DNA of 64,000 nt, from contig NZ_CP095482.1 in the NCBI RefSeq assembly GCF_023028225.1, positions 992,001-1,056,000 on the forward strand. The letters run 5' to 3'. A program made the translations under genes and the position numbers. This DNA comes from Halorientalis litorea (GTDB lineage Archaea; Halobacteriota; Halobacteria; Halobacteriales; Haloarculaceae). Below are positions 24,365-34,525 of the stretch, one piece after another. Each line of letters begins with the position of its first letter. Within the stretch, counting starts at the first letter, position 1. The notes beneath the pieces were generated by a model. It made no database searches. It worked only from the letters and a program-made list of their open reading frames with translations, and was not told the origin of the DNA.

Positions 24365-26173
24365 TTACCGCTCCGCGACGTGGCGGACTTCACTGGCGAC
24401 ACCACGGGTAGATTCGGCCATCTCCGGGCCGCTCATCTCCGCCCGGCCGACGGCGAACGCGGACGGCCCCTCGACGACTACCTCGTCGCCCGGGCGGATG
24501 TCGTCGCTGGCGTCGACAACGCCGGGCGCGAGGACGCTCCCGTGAGGGACGAAGTCGTCTATCTCGACGCGTTTCGTCGGCACCGGACTCTCGACCCACT
24601 GGCGGGCACCCGCGAGCGTCAGCGAGAGGACGCCGTACTGAGGGACCATCGCCGCCAACTGCTCGCCGTCGGCGTCGGCCACCCGGAGTTTCGGGTAGAA
24701 CGCCTCCGTCTGGAGGTCCGGGAACAGGTCGTCGCCCGCGCCGGGGTATTCGGGGCTTCCGAACTGGTAGTCCGCGATGGCACGGACGGTGTTGTGTTCG
24801 CGCTCCCGCTTCCGATACGTCTCTTCGCCGTCGAGGGCATTTTCGAGGTTCGCCAGCGACTCGTCGGTCGTCGGGTGGTCCGGGACCGTGAACTCGGGGT
24901 CGTACGCCAGCGAGTCGGTGGCACGCTCGACGATTTCGCGGTAGCCCTCGTCGGGGACGTGTGCCACGATTCGGGGGTAGTCGGCCCGGCGGAGGTACGC
25001 TTCGAGTACGTCGGCGACGAACTCGGTTTCGGTCGCCGTCCACTCACCAGTGACCACCGAGTCGTAGTGTTGGGCGGGATAGGTACACTCCAACTCTTGG
25101 GGGACGACGCCGATGGGGGAGGTCATCGAGACGACGTGGCCCCGCCACTGGATGGCGTCGTGGAACTGGCCGTGACTCTGTGACTCGCTGTAGGGTTTCG
25201 AGGCCGAGCAGGGGACCAACACCAGCGGCGCGTCGAACCGGTTGCGGTAGCGCGTGGTCACGCGCTCGGCGAACCGCTGAATCTCGACCCGCCGGAGGCT
25301 GTCGTCGGTGGCGGCGGTCATCTCGGCCCGGCGCAGGACTGGTACCCGCTGTTCGAGGTAACTGTACTGCTGGTCGAGGCGGCGCATCGTCGCCGTCAGC
25401 CACTGGTCGTGGCGGGCCTGCCCCTCGACGTAATCGCGCAGGCGACCGTCCCGAATCCGGCGACGGACGCGCTTCAGTTCCGCCGCCAGCGCGTTGACGT
25501 TGTGTGCCACGCAGTCCTCGCGGTCGAACGCCTCGCGGGGCGTCTGACACGCGGGACAGGCACAGGGGAGTTCGTCCAAGTCTTCGAGGAACTGGTGGCC
25601 GTCGGTCGTCAGGTAGCGGCCCTGCGTCCCGCAGACGACGGCACGGTCGGCGTCCACGAGGTCCACGCCCGCGTAGACGAGCGTGGCGACGTTGGCCGGC
25701 GTGGCGACGCCCGAGAGGTAGAGCGCGCTGTCCGCCGGGACGGCGTCGCGCGTGGTCACGATAGCGTCGACGAACGCCGCCGCGTGGCCGACGTAGCCGC
25801 CCGCACCCGAGAGGACGTAGCCGTCCGCACCGCAGTCGCTCGCGGTGGACGGCGAGACGACGGCCGCACTCGGGTAGTCCACGTCGGTGTAGTCGGTGGC
25901 GAACGCGGCTTCCACCTCGTCCGGCGTCCCCGCGGGAAGTCCCCGGTGGGGCAGGACGGTCAGCACGGACTCGTCGCCGTCGGGCACCTCGCGGTCGGTG
26001 GGCCAGCGACTCCCGGCGTCACGGATGACGGCCGCGGCGTGTGTTGCTTCGGCGTCGCCGCCGTCACCGTCGGCGTCGGCGACGAGCGCGGGCGTCGGCA
26101 CCGGGTCCGCGAGGCGCAACTCCCCCATCCGGGCGGCCCCGTCGCGCTCGTGGACCTCGAAGTAGTCGGTCAT
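24365..26173 (-). CDS. arcS: Archaeosine synthase ArcS (TGT-like, with PUA domain)
   Basis: The 602-residue protein converts preQ0 at position 15 of tRNA to archaeosine. It has a degenerate TGT-like N-terminal half with a zinc site (CACPACQTP), the ArcS-specific VPCSASKPYSESQSH motif near residue 330 and a C-terminal PUA RNA-binding domain (about 525-602; SVLAPGVVDASDDIRPGDEV). The active TGT partner tgtA lies immediately upstream with one small gene between. Identity is firm because of the PCSxSKPY motif. Confidence 0.92.
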   Translation of the reverse strand: MTDYFEVHERDGAARMGELRLADPVPTPALVADADGDGGDAEATHAAAVIRDAGSRWPTDREVPDGDESVLTVLPHRGLPAGTPDEVEAAFATDYTDVDYPSAAVVSPSTASDCGADGYVLSGAGGYVGHAAAFVDAIVTTRDAVPADSALYLSGVATPANVATLVYAGVDLVDADRAVVCGTQGRYLTTDGHQFLEDLDELPCACPACQTPREAFDREDCVAHNVNALAAELKRVRRRIRDGRLRDYVEGQARHDQWLTATMRRLDQQYSYLEQRVPVLRRAEMTAATDDSLRRVEIQRFAERVTTRYRNRFDAPLVLVPCSASKPYSESQSHGQFHDAIQWRGHVVSMTSPIGVVPQELECTYPAQHYDSVVTGEWTATETEFVADVLEAYLRRADYPRIVAHVPDEGYREIVERATDSLAYDPEFTVPDHPTTDESLANLENALDGEETYRKREREHNTVRAIADYQFGSPEYPGAGDDLFPDLQTEAFYPKLRVADADGEQLAAMVPQYGVLSLTLAGARQWVESPVPTKRVEIDDFVPHGSVLAPGVVDASDDIRPGDEVVVEGPSAFAVGRAEMSGPEMAESTRGVASEVRHVAER

Positions 26174-26211
26174 GGCTCCGGGTCGGGGAGCGGCGGTGAA
26201 CTATCTTTCCT

Positions 26212-26475
26212 TCACAGTCGCGCCGCGAGGACGCTGAGGACGACGAGTACCGCACCCGCCGCGACGAGGTAGGCGAGCCACGAGTCGCTGACCGAACTCG
26301 ACCGGTCCGGCTCTTTCAGCCCGTAGAGGCCGGCCCCGAGGACCAGCGCGCTCGCGGCTATCGTTCCACCCCGCGCGAGCGTGAGACCCGCCGCGAGGAC
26401 CGACAGCACCGTATCGAGCCCGATGACGGCCCCGTAGACGGCCATCGACCCGTGGAACAGGTTCGGGCGGTTCAT
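26212..26475 (-). CDS. Small membrane protein between tgtA and arcS
   Basis: The 87-residue protein has about three hydrophobic helices and no known motif. It overlaps the tgtA stop by four bases (ATGA), so it is co-translated with tgtA. I do not recognise a function. Confidence 0.75.
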   Translation of the reverse strand: MNRPNLFHGSMAVYGAVIGLDTVLSVLAAGLTLARGGTIAASALVLGAGLYGLKEPDRSSSVSDSWLAYLVAAGAVLVVLSVLAARL

Positions 26476-27968
26476 TCGGTCCCTCCGTGCCAATCCGTGT
26501 CGTCCACGCCGAGTTGGTGGGTGTCGACCGAGCCGGGGAGGGCCGCGAGTGCCTGCTCGGGCCAGTCCCAGTGGGCGACCGTGAACGTCGCGTCCGGGTT
26601 CGCCTCGACCAACCGACGGACGCCGGCGGCGGCGGCCTCGTAGGCCGGGCCGTCGAGTCGGTCGGGGAGTTCCGCGTTGAGCGGGTACACCTCCGAGAGT
26701 TCCCGCGGGTACGGGCCGAAGGGGGGCCGGAGCCGCCACGTCTCGTCGTACGCCTCGTTCGTGTCCCCCTCGCTGAGGAGGATGTCGCCTGTGGCGTCCA
26801 GTCGCGAGAGGCGGTCGTGGTGCCGCAGGACCTCGGGCCGGGCCGCGCTCTCGCTTGAGAGGTAGAAGAAGGCGTCCTTCGAGGCGGGGTCGGTCCGTTC
26901 GAGTTGTGCGGCGTGGCCGGTCAGCGCGCGGTAGCCGTCGAGCATCGCCGGGTGCCCCCGGGCGCGCGTCTCGACGAGTTCCAGCAGGTTCCCCCGCCGA
27001 ATCGCCTGCTTGATGGTTCGCATCTCCTCGTAGGTGACGTGGAGGTTGTGTTCCGCGAGCAGTCGTTCGCGCTCGTCGGCGGGTTCGGCCTCCAACTCCG
27101 AGGGCGTGGTGGTGGCACAGACCGGACACGAACAGGGGAGATAGTCGAGGTCCTCGAGGTGTTCGGTCCCCCGGACGGTCAGGTAGCGGTCGTCCCGGGC
27201 GTACAGCGCGTAAGCGGCGGAGTCGAACAGGTCACACCCCATCGCGACGGCGAGTGCGAACATCATCGGGTGGCCCGCACCGAACAGGTGGACGGGGGCG
27301 TCCGCGCCGAGGCCGCGTTTCGCCGCCGTCACCACGTCCACGATGTCGGCGTATCGGTAGTTGTTCAACAGCGGGACCACCGCACCGACGGGGAACACGT
27401 CGAGGTCGGTTCCGTAGGCCCGTTCGGCGGCCGACTCGCGGAGGTCCGGGAACGCACCGCCTTGGACCGGCGCGTTGACCAACATCTCGCCCGTGTCCAC
27501 CGTCTCGGCGAGTTCGAGTCGCTCTTGGGTCCGGTCGAGTTCCGCCGCCGCCTGCTCGCGGTCGGCGTCGGGCGGCGTCGGGATGTCCACTGGCGTCCCG
27601 ATGTCCGACCCGATGTCCCGCTGGAACTCGAGAATCTCGCGGGTGCCCACGTCGATGTCGCCGTACTCGGCGAGTTGGAACGACCCGGAATCGGTCATGA
27701 TGGCACCCGAGAAGTCGTAGAGGTCGTGCAGTCCCTCCTCGAGTGCGCGCTCGCGGAACGGGTCGGACCCGTACAGCGAGTAGCCGTTGGTGATGAGAAT
27801 CTCCGCCCCGAACTCGGCTTCGAGGCGGGCGGGTTCGACTGTCCGAACGTGTGGGTTGACCACCGGCAGGAGCGCGGGCGTCTCGACGGTCACGTCGGCC
27901 CGCGGAACCGTCAACTCGCCGAGTCGGCCGGCGGCGTCGTAGTCCCGCACCTCGAAACAGTCGGGCAT
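26472..27968 (-). CDS. tgtA: Archaeosine tRNA-guanine transglycosylase
   Basis: The 498-residue enzyme exchanges guanine-15 of archaeal tRNA for preQ0. The catalytic region has [15 protein letters not shown] (Asp nucleophile), [13 protein letters not shown] and the zinc ligands CSCPVC followed by a histidine. Compared with full-length archaeal TGT of about 580 residues it lacks the C-terminal PUA domain, as usual in haloarchaea, where arcS carries one. It is the first gene of the tgtA-membrane protein-arcS group. Confidence 0.93.
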   Translation of the reverse strand: MPDCFEVRDYDAAGRLGELTVPRADVTVETPALLPVVNPHVRTVEPARLEAEFGAEILITNGYSLYGSDPFRERALEEGLHDLYDFSGAIMTDSGSFQLAEYGDIDVGTREILEFQRDIGSDIGTPVDIPTPPDADREQAAAELDRTQERLELAETVDTGEMLVNAPVQGGAFPDLRESAAERAYGTDLDVFPVGAVVPLLNNYRYADIVDVVTAAKRGLGADAPVHLFGAGHPMMFALAVAMGCDLFDSAAYALYARDDRYLTVRGTEHLEDLDYLPCSCPVCATTTPSELEAEPADERERLLAEHNLHVTYEEMRTIKQAIRRGNLLELVETRARGHPAMLDGYRALTGHAAQLERTDPASKDAFFYLSSESAARPEVLRHHDRLSRLDATGDILLSEGDTNEAYDETWRLRPPFGPYPRELSEVYPLNAELPDRLDGPAYEAAAAGVRRLVEANPDATFTVAHWDWPEQALAALPGSVDTHQLGVDDTDWHGGTE

Positions 27969-28011
27969 TGCCCCGGCGTAGCCCCGGGGCGGGCCTAAGG
28001 CTGTCGTTCGG

Positions 28012-28443
28012 CTACAGCATCGCGGGGTCGGTACGGTCGGCGATACCGTCGAAGCCGTCGTCGAACGCGAGTATCGTGTCGATGTCGTGTCTGTCCGCCA
28101 GCGCGACGGTAGCCGCGTCGGTGAAACTCAGTCCTTGGTCGTCGAACTGTTCGAAGGTCTCGACAGCCGACCCAAAGACGGCCGGTGTTACGTACAGCAG
28201 AGAGTACACGTCCGGAAAGCTACCGACGCCACGGAGTCGTTCCCCGAGCGTCTTCGCCACCTCGAACGACCCCGTTCTGCGCTGGGTCAGCGTCACGACT
28301 TCGTCGTAGATGTAGTCGCTCGTGAACGGTTGCCCGAGTTCGCCGTCGTACACCGTCTCCATCGCGTCCGCTGCCGCGTCGTGACGGGTCGCCGACCGGT
28401 CGTACTCCGCGTAGAGAACGCCCGTATCCACGAGAACCGTCAT
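28012..28443 (-). CDS. PIN-domain ribonuclease toxin, VapC-like
   Basis: The 143-residue protein has the PIN pattern: [13 protein letters not shown] at the N-terminus and acidic residues in [12 protein letters not shown] and [11 protein letters not shown] that would bind Mg2+ or Mn2+. VapC toxins cleave tRNA or rRNA. It overlaps the upstream antitoxin-like gene by four bases, the usual type II toxin-antitoxin arrangement. Confidence 0.85.
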   Translation of the reverse strand: MTVLVDTGVLYAEYDRSATRHDAAADAMETVYDGELGQPFTSDYIYDEVVTLTQRRTGSFEVAKTLGERLRGVGSFPDVYSLLYVTPAVFGSAVETFEQFDDQGLSFTDAATVALADRHDIDTILAFDDGFDGIADRTDPAML

Positions 28444-28715
28444 CCGTACAGTATCTCGTCGATGTCGTCCTCGTCCGTTTCCCGACCGGATTCGATGCGC
28501 GTCTCCGAGAGCCGCGACCGCTCGGCGTCGGACAGCGGGACACTCTCTTCTCGAAACTCGTCCACGAACTCGGCTTTGGATTCGTACGCGGTCGCCACCA
28601 ACTGTGCCAGCAGTTCCTGCTGGGTCACTTTCTCGCCCGTCGCCAACCGGATTTCGGCCTGCAACTCCTCTAACCTCGATTTTGCCTCCTCGTCCATCTT
28701 GACCGCTGTCGCCAT
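28440..28715 (-). CDS. VapB-like antitoxin
   Basis: The 91-residue acidic protein has an N-terminal ribbon-helix-helix-like segment (ATAVKMDEEAKSRLEELQ) and a disordered acidic C-terminus that would bind the toxin. The start at 28715 follows a short region with two GTAACT direct repeats (28716-28745) that could be its operator. The pair is on the minus strand, toxin second. Confidence 0.75.
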   Translation of the reverse strand: MATAVKMDEEAKSRLEELQAEIRLATGEKVTQQELLAQLVATAYESKAEFVDEFREESVPLSDAERSRLSETRIESGRETDEDDIDEILYG

Positions 28716-28775
28716 ACCTGTAGTTACAACTGCAACCAAGTTACTCTTTCTACCAGAATCGGCGGTCCGTCGCTA

Positions 28776-29330
28776 TCAGGCGAACGCGTCGTAGTAGAGG
28801 ACGCCCATCGCCGTCCGGCCGTCGCGCACGTCGCCGTCGCGGATACCCTCCCGGAGGGCGTCGAGGGTGGTCGTCTCGACGCGGATGGACTCGTTGAAGT
28901 CGAGGCTCTGTTCGCCCGCCGGTTCACAGTCGCGGGCGACGAAGTAGTGGAAGACGGCGTCGCTGATGCCGTTCGCCGGTTCGACGGTGGTCAAGTGCTC
29001 GACCGAGTCGGTGGTGTAGCCCGTCTCCTCTTCGAGTTCCCGCACTGCGGTGGCTTCGAGGTCGACATCCTCGCCCTCGACGCCGCCCGCAGGGAGGCCG
29101 CGGTTGACCCGCTTGACCGCCTGTCGCCACTCCTCGATGACCACCACCTCGCCGTCGGCGGTGAACGGGAGGACGACCACGCTCGCGCTCTCGGAGAGGT
29201 AGTCGAAGTCGGTCTCCGTCCCGTCGGGCAGTCGGACTTGCTCGCGCTGGATGTCGAAGCCCGGACACATGTAGGCCGTCTCGCCGTACAGCGTCTCCCA
29301 CGCGAGGTCGGCCCCGGAGTCGTCGGTCAT
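28776..29330 (-). CDS. NUDIX hydrolase, ADP-ribose pyrophosphatase type
   Basis: The 184-residue protein has a full Nudix box, GGVEGEDVDLEATAVRELEE plus ETGY, with the REXXEE metal ligands intact. The upstream EEWRQAVKRVNRGLPAG stretch is typical of ADP-ribose pyrophosphatases, which hydrolyse ADP-ribose and related nucleoside diphosphate sugars. Confidence 0.88.
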   Translation of the reverse strand: MTDDSGADLAWETLYGETAYMCPGFDIQREQVRLPDGTETDFDYLSESASVVVLPFTADGEVVVIEEWRQAVKRVNRGLPAGGVEGEDVDLEATAVRELEEETGYTTDSVEHLTTVEPANGISDAVFHYFVARDCEPAGEQSLDFNESIRVETTTLDALREGIRDGDVRDGRTAMGVLYYDAFA

Positions 29331-29445
29331 AGCCGGTCAACGGCCCGGTGGCTCAAAAGCACCCATCAAACTCGGAATCCCGTGTTTGGCGTTTGCACGC
29401 CACACGAGTTCTCGTCCGTGGTGTGGTGACGCACCGAGTGCCCGG

Positions 29446-29823
29446 TCAGGCCTCGTCGGGGTCGTAAGCCCGCCCGATATCGTGTTTCGGCGCGCCGACG
29501 CCGAGGACCCGGGTCGGGCCGTCGGCGTCGGTCGGCGCGTGGGGCCGGATGGGACTCTCCGGTTCCGAGACGAACACCTCGCCGGGGTCGACGACGTACG
29601 TCTCCGCGGGCGTCTCGACGTGGAGTTCGCCGGCGGCGACGTAGAACAGTTCCTCCCGGCGTTCGTGGTAGTGGTAGGTCGTCGACAGTTGCTCGCCGGG
29701 AGCGAGGGTGTACACTGCGGCCGCGAGCTGTGCCAGTTCCGCGGCGTCTGCGATACCCCGGCGGTCACAGGGGTGGTCGGGCGACGCGGACAGGTCGTCG
29801 GGGTCGATGACGTGATAGCCCAT
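29446..29823 (-). CDS. Cupin-domain protein
   Basis: The 125-residue protein is a single cupin barrel: STTYHYHERREELFYVAAGE is the first metal-binding motif and VDPGEVFVSEPESPIRPHAP the second. Enzyme or binding role unknown. It may be a sugar isomerase-like or mannose-6-phosphate isomerase-like cupin. Confidence 0.82.
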   Translation of the reverse strand: MGYHVIDPDDLSASPDHPCDRRGIADAAELAQLAAAVYTLAPGEQLSTTYHYHERREELFYVAAGELHVETPAETYVVDPGEVFVSEPESPIRPHAPTDADGPTRVLGVGAPKHDIGRAYDPDEA

Positions 29824-29847
29824 ACCGGAGGCGACGGCAGTGTCACC

Positions 29848-31959
29848 CTACAGTGTGTCGGCGTCGAGTGCCTGTTCGGCCCGTCTGTCCGCCTGTTCGA
29901 GACGACGCTCGACAGCGTTGACCAGCGACTCCGGGAGGTCGTCACTGGCGTCGAGGAGGCGCTCACCAGCCCGTTGCAGGTTCTCGGTGGCCACTTCGAG
30001 CCGTCGGTCGGCCCCGCCGGCGTCACCGTCTTCGGCGGCGTCGGCGGCCCGCGCCGCGGCCGCCGCCGCCGCATCGAAGGCCCGTGCGAGACCACGCACA
30101 CCGGGCGGTAGTCCTGCCGTGTCGTCGTCCCTGCCGGCGTCACCGTCGTCACCGCCGCCGTCCTGCCCGCCCACGGCGCGCACCTCCGTCCCCGTCTCCT
30201 CGGCGATGGCGGAGAGGAACGTGGCGAGCGACGCCTTCCCCGTCCGCGGGTTCTCGATGGTCGTCGCCGCCTCGTCCGCGGGGTTGACGCGGAACGCACC
30301 CACCTCGTCGTCGGCGTCCCTGACCTCCGTCGTGTAGGCTCCCCGGCGGTCGACGTAGACCGCGTCTCGGCCGTCGAGGGGTGCGTCGTACAGACGGCCC
30401 GCGAAGTCGTCCTCGACGGCGAGAGCACGCAGGTCGTCGTCGGTCCCGTCGGCGTCCACTCGGACCTTGACGGCCCGTTCGTTCGCGGTCAGCGCGACAT
30501 CGCCGTCGACGCCCGCACGAGTCGGTTCCGGGCCGTCCGAGACCGTGACGCGTTCGCTGTGGGGCGCGTACCCGGGTCCGTTGACCGTCAGCCGGTGGTC
30601 ACCCGCGGGCACGTCGTCCACGACGACGGTCCCGGCGAAGGAGGGAACCGCCTCGGGGTCACTCTCCAGTCGTGCCACCGTCTCGACGGTGGTCTGCTCC
30701 GTCGTGACGCCCTCGCCGTCGGGGGCGTCCTCGTTCTCGTCGGTCCGTCGGACGGCCGCGACGACGCGGTTGATGGGGGCCGGGTCGCCGATGGCGTCGT
30801 ACCGCTCGGCGAGTGCCTGCCGGTGGGCCGGTTCTGAGATGTCCGCCGCGGGGTTCTCGTACCGCTCCTGTTCCCACGGGAGTCCGGTGGTCGTGATGTA
30901 CCCGGAAACGAGGTCGTCGGCGAAGTCGGGCACCAAGAACTCGAAACTCAACTGCGGCCCGGTGAACGCCGTGATGTGTTCCAGTTCCGCCGTCGACACG
31001 AGATCGTACCCCACGTCGACGTCGGCGTCCGCCGCGTTGCGGTCCCCATCGAAGCCGAAGATGGCTCCCGTCTCGCGTTCGGGAAGGTCCGCGGGTGGCG
31101 ACGACAGTTCCGAGAACGAGCGGACGGTGAGGTCGGGCGCGACCAGCGAGGACCGGTCCACCGAGGGGAGGCGGTCGTCCTCGTACACCGGTCGGCCGTC
31201 GAGTTCCGGCACGAGGAAGGGGAGGCGAAAGCCCTCGTCACGGGGCAACCCGTAGGCCGCGGGAATCGCCGCGAGTGACTCGCTGGCCTCCAGCGTCCGG
31301 TTCGTGATGTCCGCGAAGGTGTCGCCGGTCGGCAGGCGTTGGAAGCGGTCGGGAATGTCGTTGACCGAGAGCGCGCTGGAGTGTGACCCCAGCTCCGACA
31401 GCACCCGCGGCACCGTTCGCTCCGGGTCGACGAACTCGTTGTTGGGCACCTTCCGCGAGTGGGCACTGGCGACGAACAGTTCCGGTTCGTCGGCCTCGCG
31501 GTTCACGAACACGTGAACCACCTCCCAGTCGTGCCAGTGGAAGTTCACCGAGAACTGGTCGAACGCCCCGTACCACCAGTACTGGACGGCGGCGAGCGGG
31601 GAGTTCTCGTAGGCCCGAACGTGGTAGAACAGCGTCGGGTCCGGCGGCCCGTCCTCCGCCTGTGACCGGCGGGCGTACCCGTCGAAGGCGTCGAACCCGT
31701 CGACGACCGGGTCGCCGTCCTGTTCGCTCTCGTACGGCCGCGGGTCAGTCGGGTACCACTTCTCGGCGGCGTCGAAGTACAGCACCGGCGCGTAGCGTTC
31801 GGCCAACCGGCGCGCGTCTTCGTCCGTCACGTCCGCCGTGGTCGCGTCCGAGTCGCGCTGGAGGACGCTACACCCGGCAGTGAACGATGTTCCGGCGACG
31901 GCGAGCGTCCCAGTCGCCTGCAGCAGGTCCCGGCGACTGAACGCTGATGTGTCGGTCAT
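29848..31959 (-). CDS. Large Tat-exported lipoprotein with Vps62-like domain
   Basis: The 703-residue protein begins with a Tat signal (FSRRDLLQ) and a lipobox (FTAGC), so it is exported folded and lipid-anchored. Residues about 45-180 (APVLYFDAAEKWYPTDPRP, VNFHWHDWEVVHVFVN) resemble the Vps62/DUF946 domain seen in some secreted proteins. A middle region (about 430-480; GTVVVDDVPAGDHRLTVNG) looks like an Ig-like or carboxypeptidase-regulatory fold. The last 120 residues are Ala/Asp-rich helices. Similarity is by motif only and function is unknown. Confidence 0.7.
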   Translation of the reverse strand: MTDTSAFSRRDLLQATGTLAVAGTSFTAGCSVLQRDSDATTADVTDEDARRLAERYAPVLYFDAAEKWYPTDPRPYESEQDGDPVVDGFDAFDGYARRSQAEDGPPDPTLFYHVRAYENSPLAAVQYWWYGAFDQFSVNFHWHDWEVVHVFVNREADEPELFVASAHSRKVPNNEFVDPERTVPRVLSELGSHSSALSVNDIPDRFQRLPTGDTFADITNRTLEASESLAAIPAAYGLPRDEGFRLPFLVPELDGRPVYEDDRLPSVDRSSLVAPDLTVRSFSELSSPPADLPERETGAIFGFDGDRNAADADVDVGYDLVSTAELEHITAFTGPQLSFEFLVPDFADDLVSGYITTTGLPWEQERYENPAADISEPAHRQALAERYDAIGDPAPINRVVAAVRRTDENEDAPDGEGVTTEQTTVETVARLESDPEAVPSFAGTVVVDDVPAGDHRLTVNGPGYAPHSERVTVSDGPEPTRAGVDGDVALTANERAVKVRVDADGTDDDLRALAVEDDFAGRLYDAPLDGRDAVYVDRRGAYTTEVRDADDEVGAFRVNPADEAATTIENPRTGKASLATFLSAIAEETGTEVRAVGGQDGGGDDGDAGRDDDTAGLPPGVRGLARAFDAAAAAAARAADAAEDGDAGGADRRLEVATENLQRAGERLLDASDDLPESLVNAVERRLEQADRRAEQALDADTL

Positions 31960-32133
31960 TGGTCTGTGTGGGGGAGCGACCCCGAAAGCTGTTCGGACGA
32001 AACCGCGGTCGCGGTATATCCTTTCTGGCAGTGGGGCCGAGCGGTGGTTCCGGTGGACCGGCAGGCACCACCCAACGACTCACAAAACCACCGATAATTG
32101 TCAGTAGAGGGGCGAAAAAGTGTGAGTATGTAG

Positions 32134-32206
32134 TGGGCCGGCGCAGATTCGAACTGCGGTTACGGCCACCCGAAGGCCGAAGGATACCAAGCTACCCCAC
32201 CGGCCC
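32134..32206 (-). tRNA. tRNA-Pro, anticodon CGG
   Basis: The minus strand folds into a complete cloverleaf: acceptor GGGCCGG with CCGGCCC, anticodon stem CGGCC with GGCCG around loop TTCGGGT (anticodon CGG, reading CCG), and T-arm CGCAG TTCGAAT CTGCG. The discriminator base is A and CCA is not encoded. There is no intron. A short AT-rich box lies about 30 bases upstream. Confidence 0.95.
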
Positions 32207-32388
32207 GCTTGGTATCGAATGATTGCCTGCCAGCCGATAAAACGCTTCCGAACTACTACCGTCGACGCCCGTCGGGTTCGAACACAGCCGTACTCCGTAC
32301 GCGAATCCAGGCGTCCGAACCGGCGGAGGTGTCGTGACGGTACTGGCGTGGACGGTCACACTCATGTTGGTGTAGCCCAACCGTACGT

Positions 32389-33759
32389 ATGCAGGTTTTC
32401 TGGCATCAGCGTGACCTCCGCGTTCCAGACAACAGGGGACTCACCTCGGCGACGAAGACGGGACCGACACTGCCCGCATACATCGTCGACACCGAACTCT
32501 TGAAGCGAATCGGGAAGCGACAGCGTGCGTTCCTGCTGGACGGCGTTCGGAATCTGAAACGACAGTACCGCAAACTCGGGTCGGACCTGCTCGTCCGCGT
32601 CGGACCAGCGGCCGAAACGCTCGAAACGTTGGTCTCCGAGTTCGACGCCGACCGGGTCTACTACAACCGTCACTACCGTCCGGCCCGTCGGAACCGACAG
32701 CGGGCCGTCGACGAGGCAGTCCCGACGGAATCGGTCACCGACCTCGTTTTAGTCGACCCGGAGCGGCTGGACTCGCAGTACGCGAACCACAGCCAGTTCT
32801 ACAACGACTGGCAAGACGAACACAAGCTAACGCCGTTCGGCGTTCCCGACGCGGAGGGCCTCGTCTCGCTCGACGACGATACCGGAGTCCCGTCGGTCAC
32901 GGCCGACATCGACCTTCCGGCGGCTGGCTACCGCGCGGCACGTGACCGGTACGAACAGTTCCTAAACGCCGGTATCGAGACGTACAACGACACCCGCGAC
33001 GACATGCACCGGGCGGTGGAACAGCCAGTCGGTGCCGTGTCGCGGCTCTCGCCGTACATCGCGGCGGGGATGCTCGGACTTCGAGAGATATGGGCCGACG
33101 CGAGCGAGCGGTACGACGCTGCGCAGGGTAGCGCGCGGCGGAACATCGACAAGTTCCGGTACGAACTCTCGTGGCGGGAACAGAACTACCACCTGCTGTA
33201 CTACAACCCGACACTACTCACGGAGAACTACAAGTCGTTCCCCAACGAAATCGAGTGGCGGGACGACGACGACCACCTCGAAGCGTGGAAGCGCGGGGAG
33301 ACTGGATACCCGTTCGTCGACGCAGGTATCCGACAGCTGAACGAGGAGGGATACATCCACAATCGACCGCGACAGGTCGTCGCGTCCTTCCTGTGCAAGC
33401 ACCTCCTGATCGACTGGCGAGAGGGTGCGCGATACTTCAAGAAGCAACTGCTCGACCACGACCCCGCGAACAACTACGCGAACTGGCAGTGGATCGCTTC
33501 GACGGGCACCGACAGCGTCGACGTGCGAATCTTCGACCCCGTGTCACAGATGTCGAAGTACGACGACGGTGCCACGTACGTCACCGAGTACGTTCCCGAA
33601 CTGCGAGACGTGCCCGCAGACAAGATTGTCGACTGGCCGACGCTCTCTCGGGACGAGCGTGACCGGTTGGCACCCGAGTACCGACACCCGGTCGTGGACC
33701 GCAACGAGGGGTACGAGCGGGCACAGCGGACGTTCGAGCGCGCGCTCGGAAAGCGATAA
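32389..33759 (+). CDS. phr: DNA photolyase/cryptochrome family protein
   Basis: The 456-residue protein has the N-terminal antenna domain (VFWHQRDLRVPDN) and the C-terminal FAD-binding helical domain (RYELSWREQNYHLLYYN, NNYANWQWIASTGTD, VRIFDPVSQMSKYD), which bind the flavin and repair pyrimidine dimers with blue light. The length is usual for a class I photolyase. Photolyases are common in haloarchaea, which live in strong sunlight. It could be a cryptochrome or 6-4 type enzyme; sequence alone does not settle that. Confidence 0.92.
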   Translation: MQVFWHQRDLRVPDNRGLTSATKTGPTLPAYIVDTELLKRIGKRQRAFLLDGVRNLKRQYRKLGSDLLVRVGPAAETLETLVSEFDADRVYYNRHYRPARRNRQRAVDEAVPTESVTDLVLVDPERLDSQYANHSQFYNDWQDEHKLTPFGVPDAEGLVSLDDDTGVPSVTADIDLPAAGYRAARDRYEQFLNAGIETYNDTRDDMHRAVEQPVGAVSRLSPYIAAGMLGLREIWADASERYDAAQGSARRNIDKFRYELSWREQNYHLLYYNPTLLTENYKSFPNEIEWRDDDDHLEAWKRGETGYPFVDAGIRQLNEEGYIHNRPRQVVASFLCKHLLIDWREGARYFKKQLLDHDPANNYANWQWIASTGTDSVDVRIFDPVSQMSKYDDGATYVTEYVPELRDVPADKIVDWPTLSRDERDRLAPEYRHPVVDRNEGYERAQRTFERALGKR

Positions 33760-33940
33760 TCTGGCGGCAGTCCCGTCGTCGCCCCTCGCTCGCTGGGATT
33801 CGGCCCCGGCCACCGGGTGCGGCGGGGGACGACCCGGTCTCTCCGGCTCGCGCGGTGTCAGAATCGGACGCCGGGACAGTCGGGGCCGCGCCAGCCCGGG
33901 CCGCACCAACACTTAGGCCCCGGCGGGCCGACACCCGGGT

Positions 33941-34453
33941 ATGGAAGTCGGCATCGTCTCCGACACGCACGACAACTACGGCGCCGCAACGGAAATCGCC
34001 GAGCGGTTCGCGGACCGCGGTATCGAGACGGTCCTCCACTGTGGAGACTTCATCTCGCCGCCGTTGCTCGGAGCCTTCGAGGGGCACGGTTTCGTGTTCC
34101 ACGGCGTCCTCGGGAACAACGACGGAGAGCGGGACGGACTCGAACGGACCATCGACGACCTGAGCGCGGACAGCAAACTCCACGGCCGGGAGGTGGACCT
34201 GACCCTCGACGGGGTTCGGGTTCACGCCCTCCACGGTGACCAAGGCATCGACACGGTGAACACCCGCGCCGAGTCCGGGGAGTACGACGTGGTCTGTTAC
34301 GGGCACTTCCACGTCGCCGAACAGCGCGACGTGGACGGAACGACAGTCGTCAACCCCGGCGCGCACTTCCCCACAGTCTCCGACGAGAACCGGAGCGTGG
34401 CGATACTCGACACCGAGACAGGTGGGCTGGAGTTCCTCGGCATCGAGGGATGA
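33941..34453 (+). CDS. YfcE/MJ0936-type metallophosphoesterase
   Basis: The 170-residue protein has the calcineurin-like metal sites: GIVSDTHDN, VLHCGDF, GVLGNNDGE, ALHGDQG and CYGHFHVAE, which bind two metal ions. The family hydrolyses phosphodiesters, for example 2',3'-cyclic nucleotides. A TATA-like CTTAGG about 28 bases upstream supports the ATG. Confidence 0.9.
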   Translation: MEVGIVSDTHDNYGAATEIAERFADRGIETVLHCGDFISPPLLGAFEGHGFVFHGVLGNNDGERDGLERTIDDLSADSKLHGREVDLTLDGVRVHALHGDQGIDTVNTRAESGEYDVVCYGHFHVAEQRDVDGTTVVNPGAHFPTVSDENRSVAILDTETGGLEFLGIEG

Positions 34454-34525
34454 GGAGTCGGGACCGCAACCCCGACGGACAGCCGTCACTACGCGGCCGA
34501 ACGAACGTGAAGAAGCGGTGCCACC

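Noticed and set aside
28012-28715. A larger defence island around the VapBC-like pair
   Set aside because: Flanking genes are tRNA modification and NUDIX enzymes; no nucleases, helicases or phage genes are near.
31960-32133. Additional RNA gene next to tRNA-Pro
   Set aside because: No stable cloverleaf or conserved RNA motif could be found by eye in this gap.
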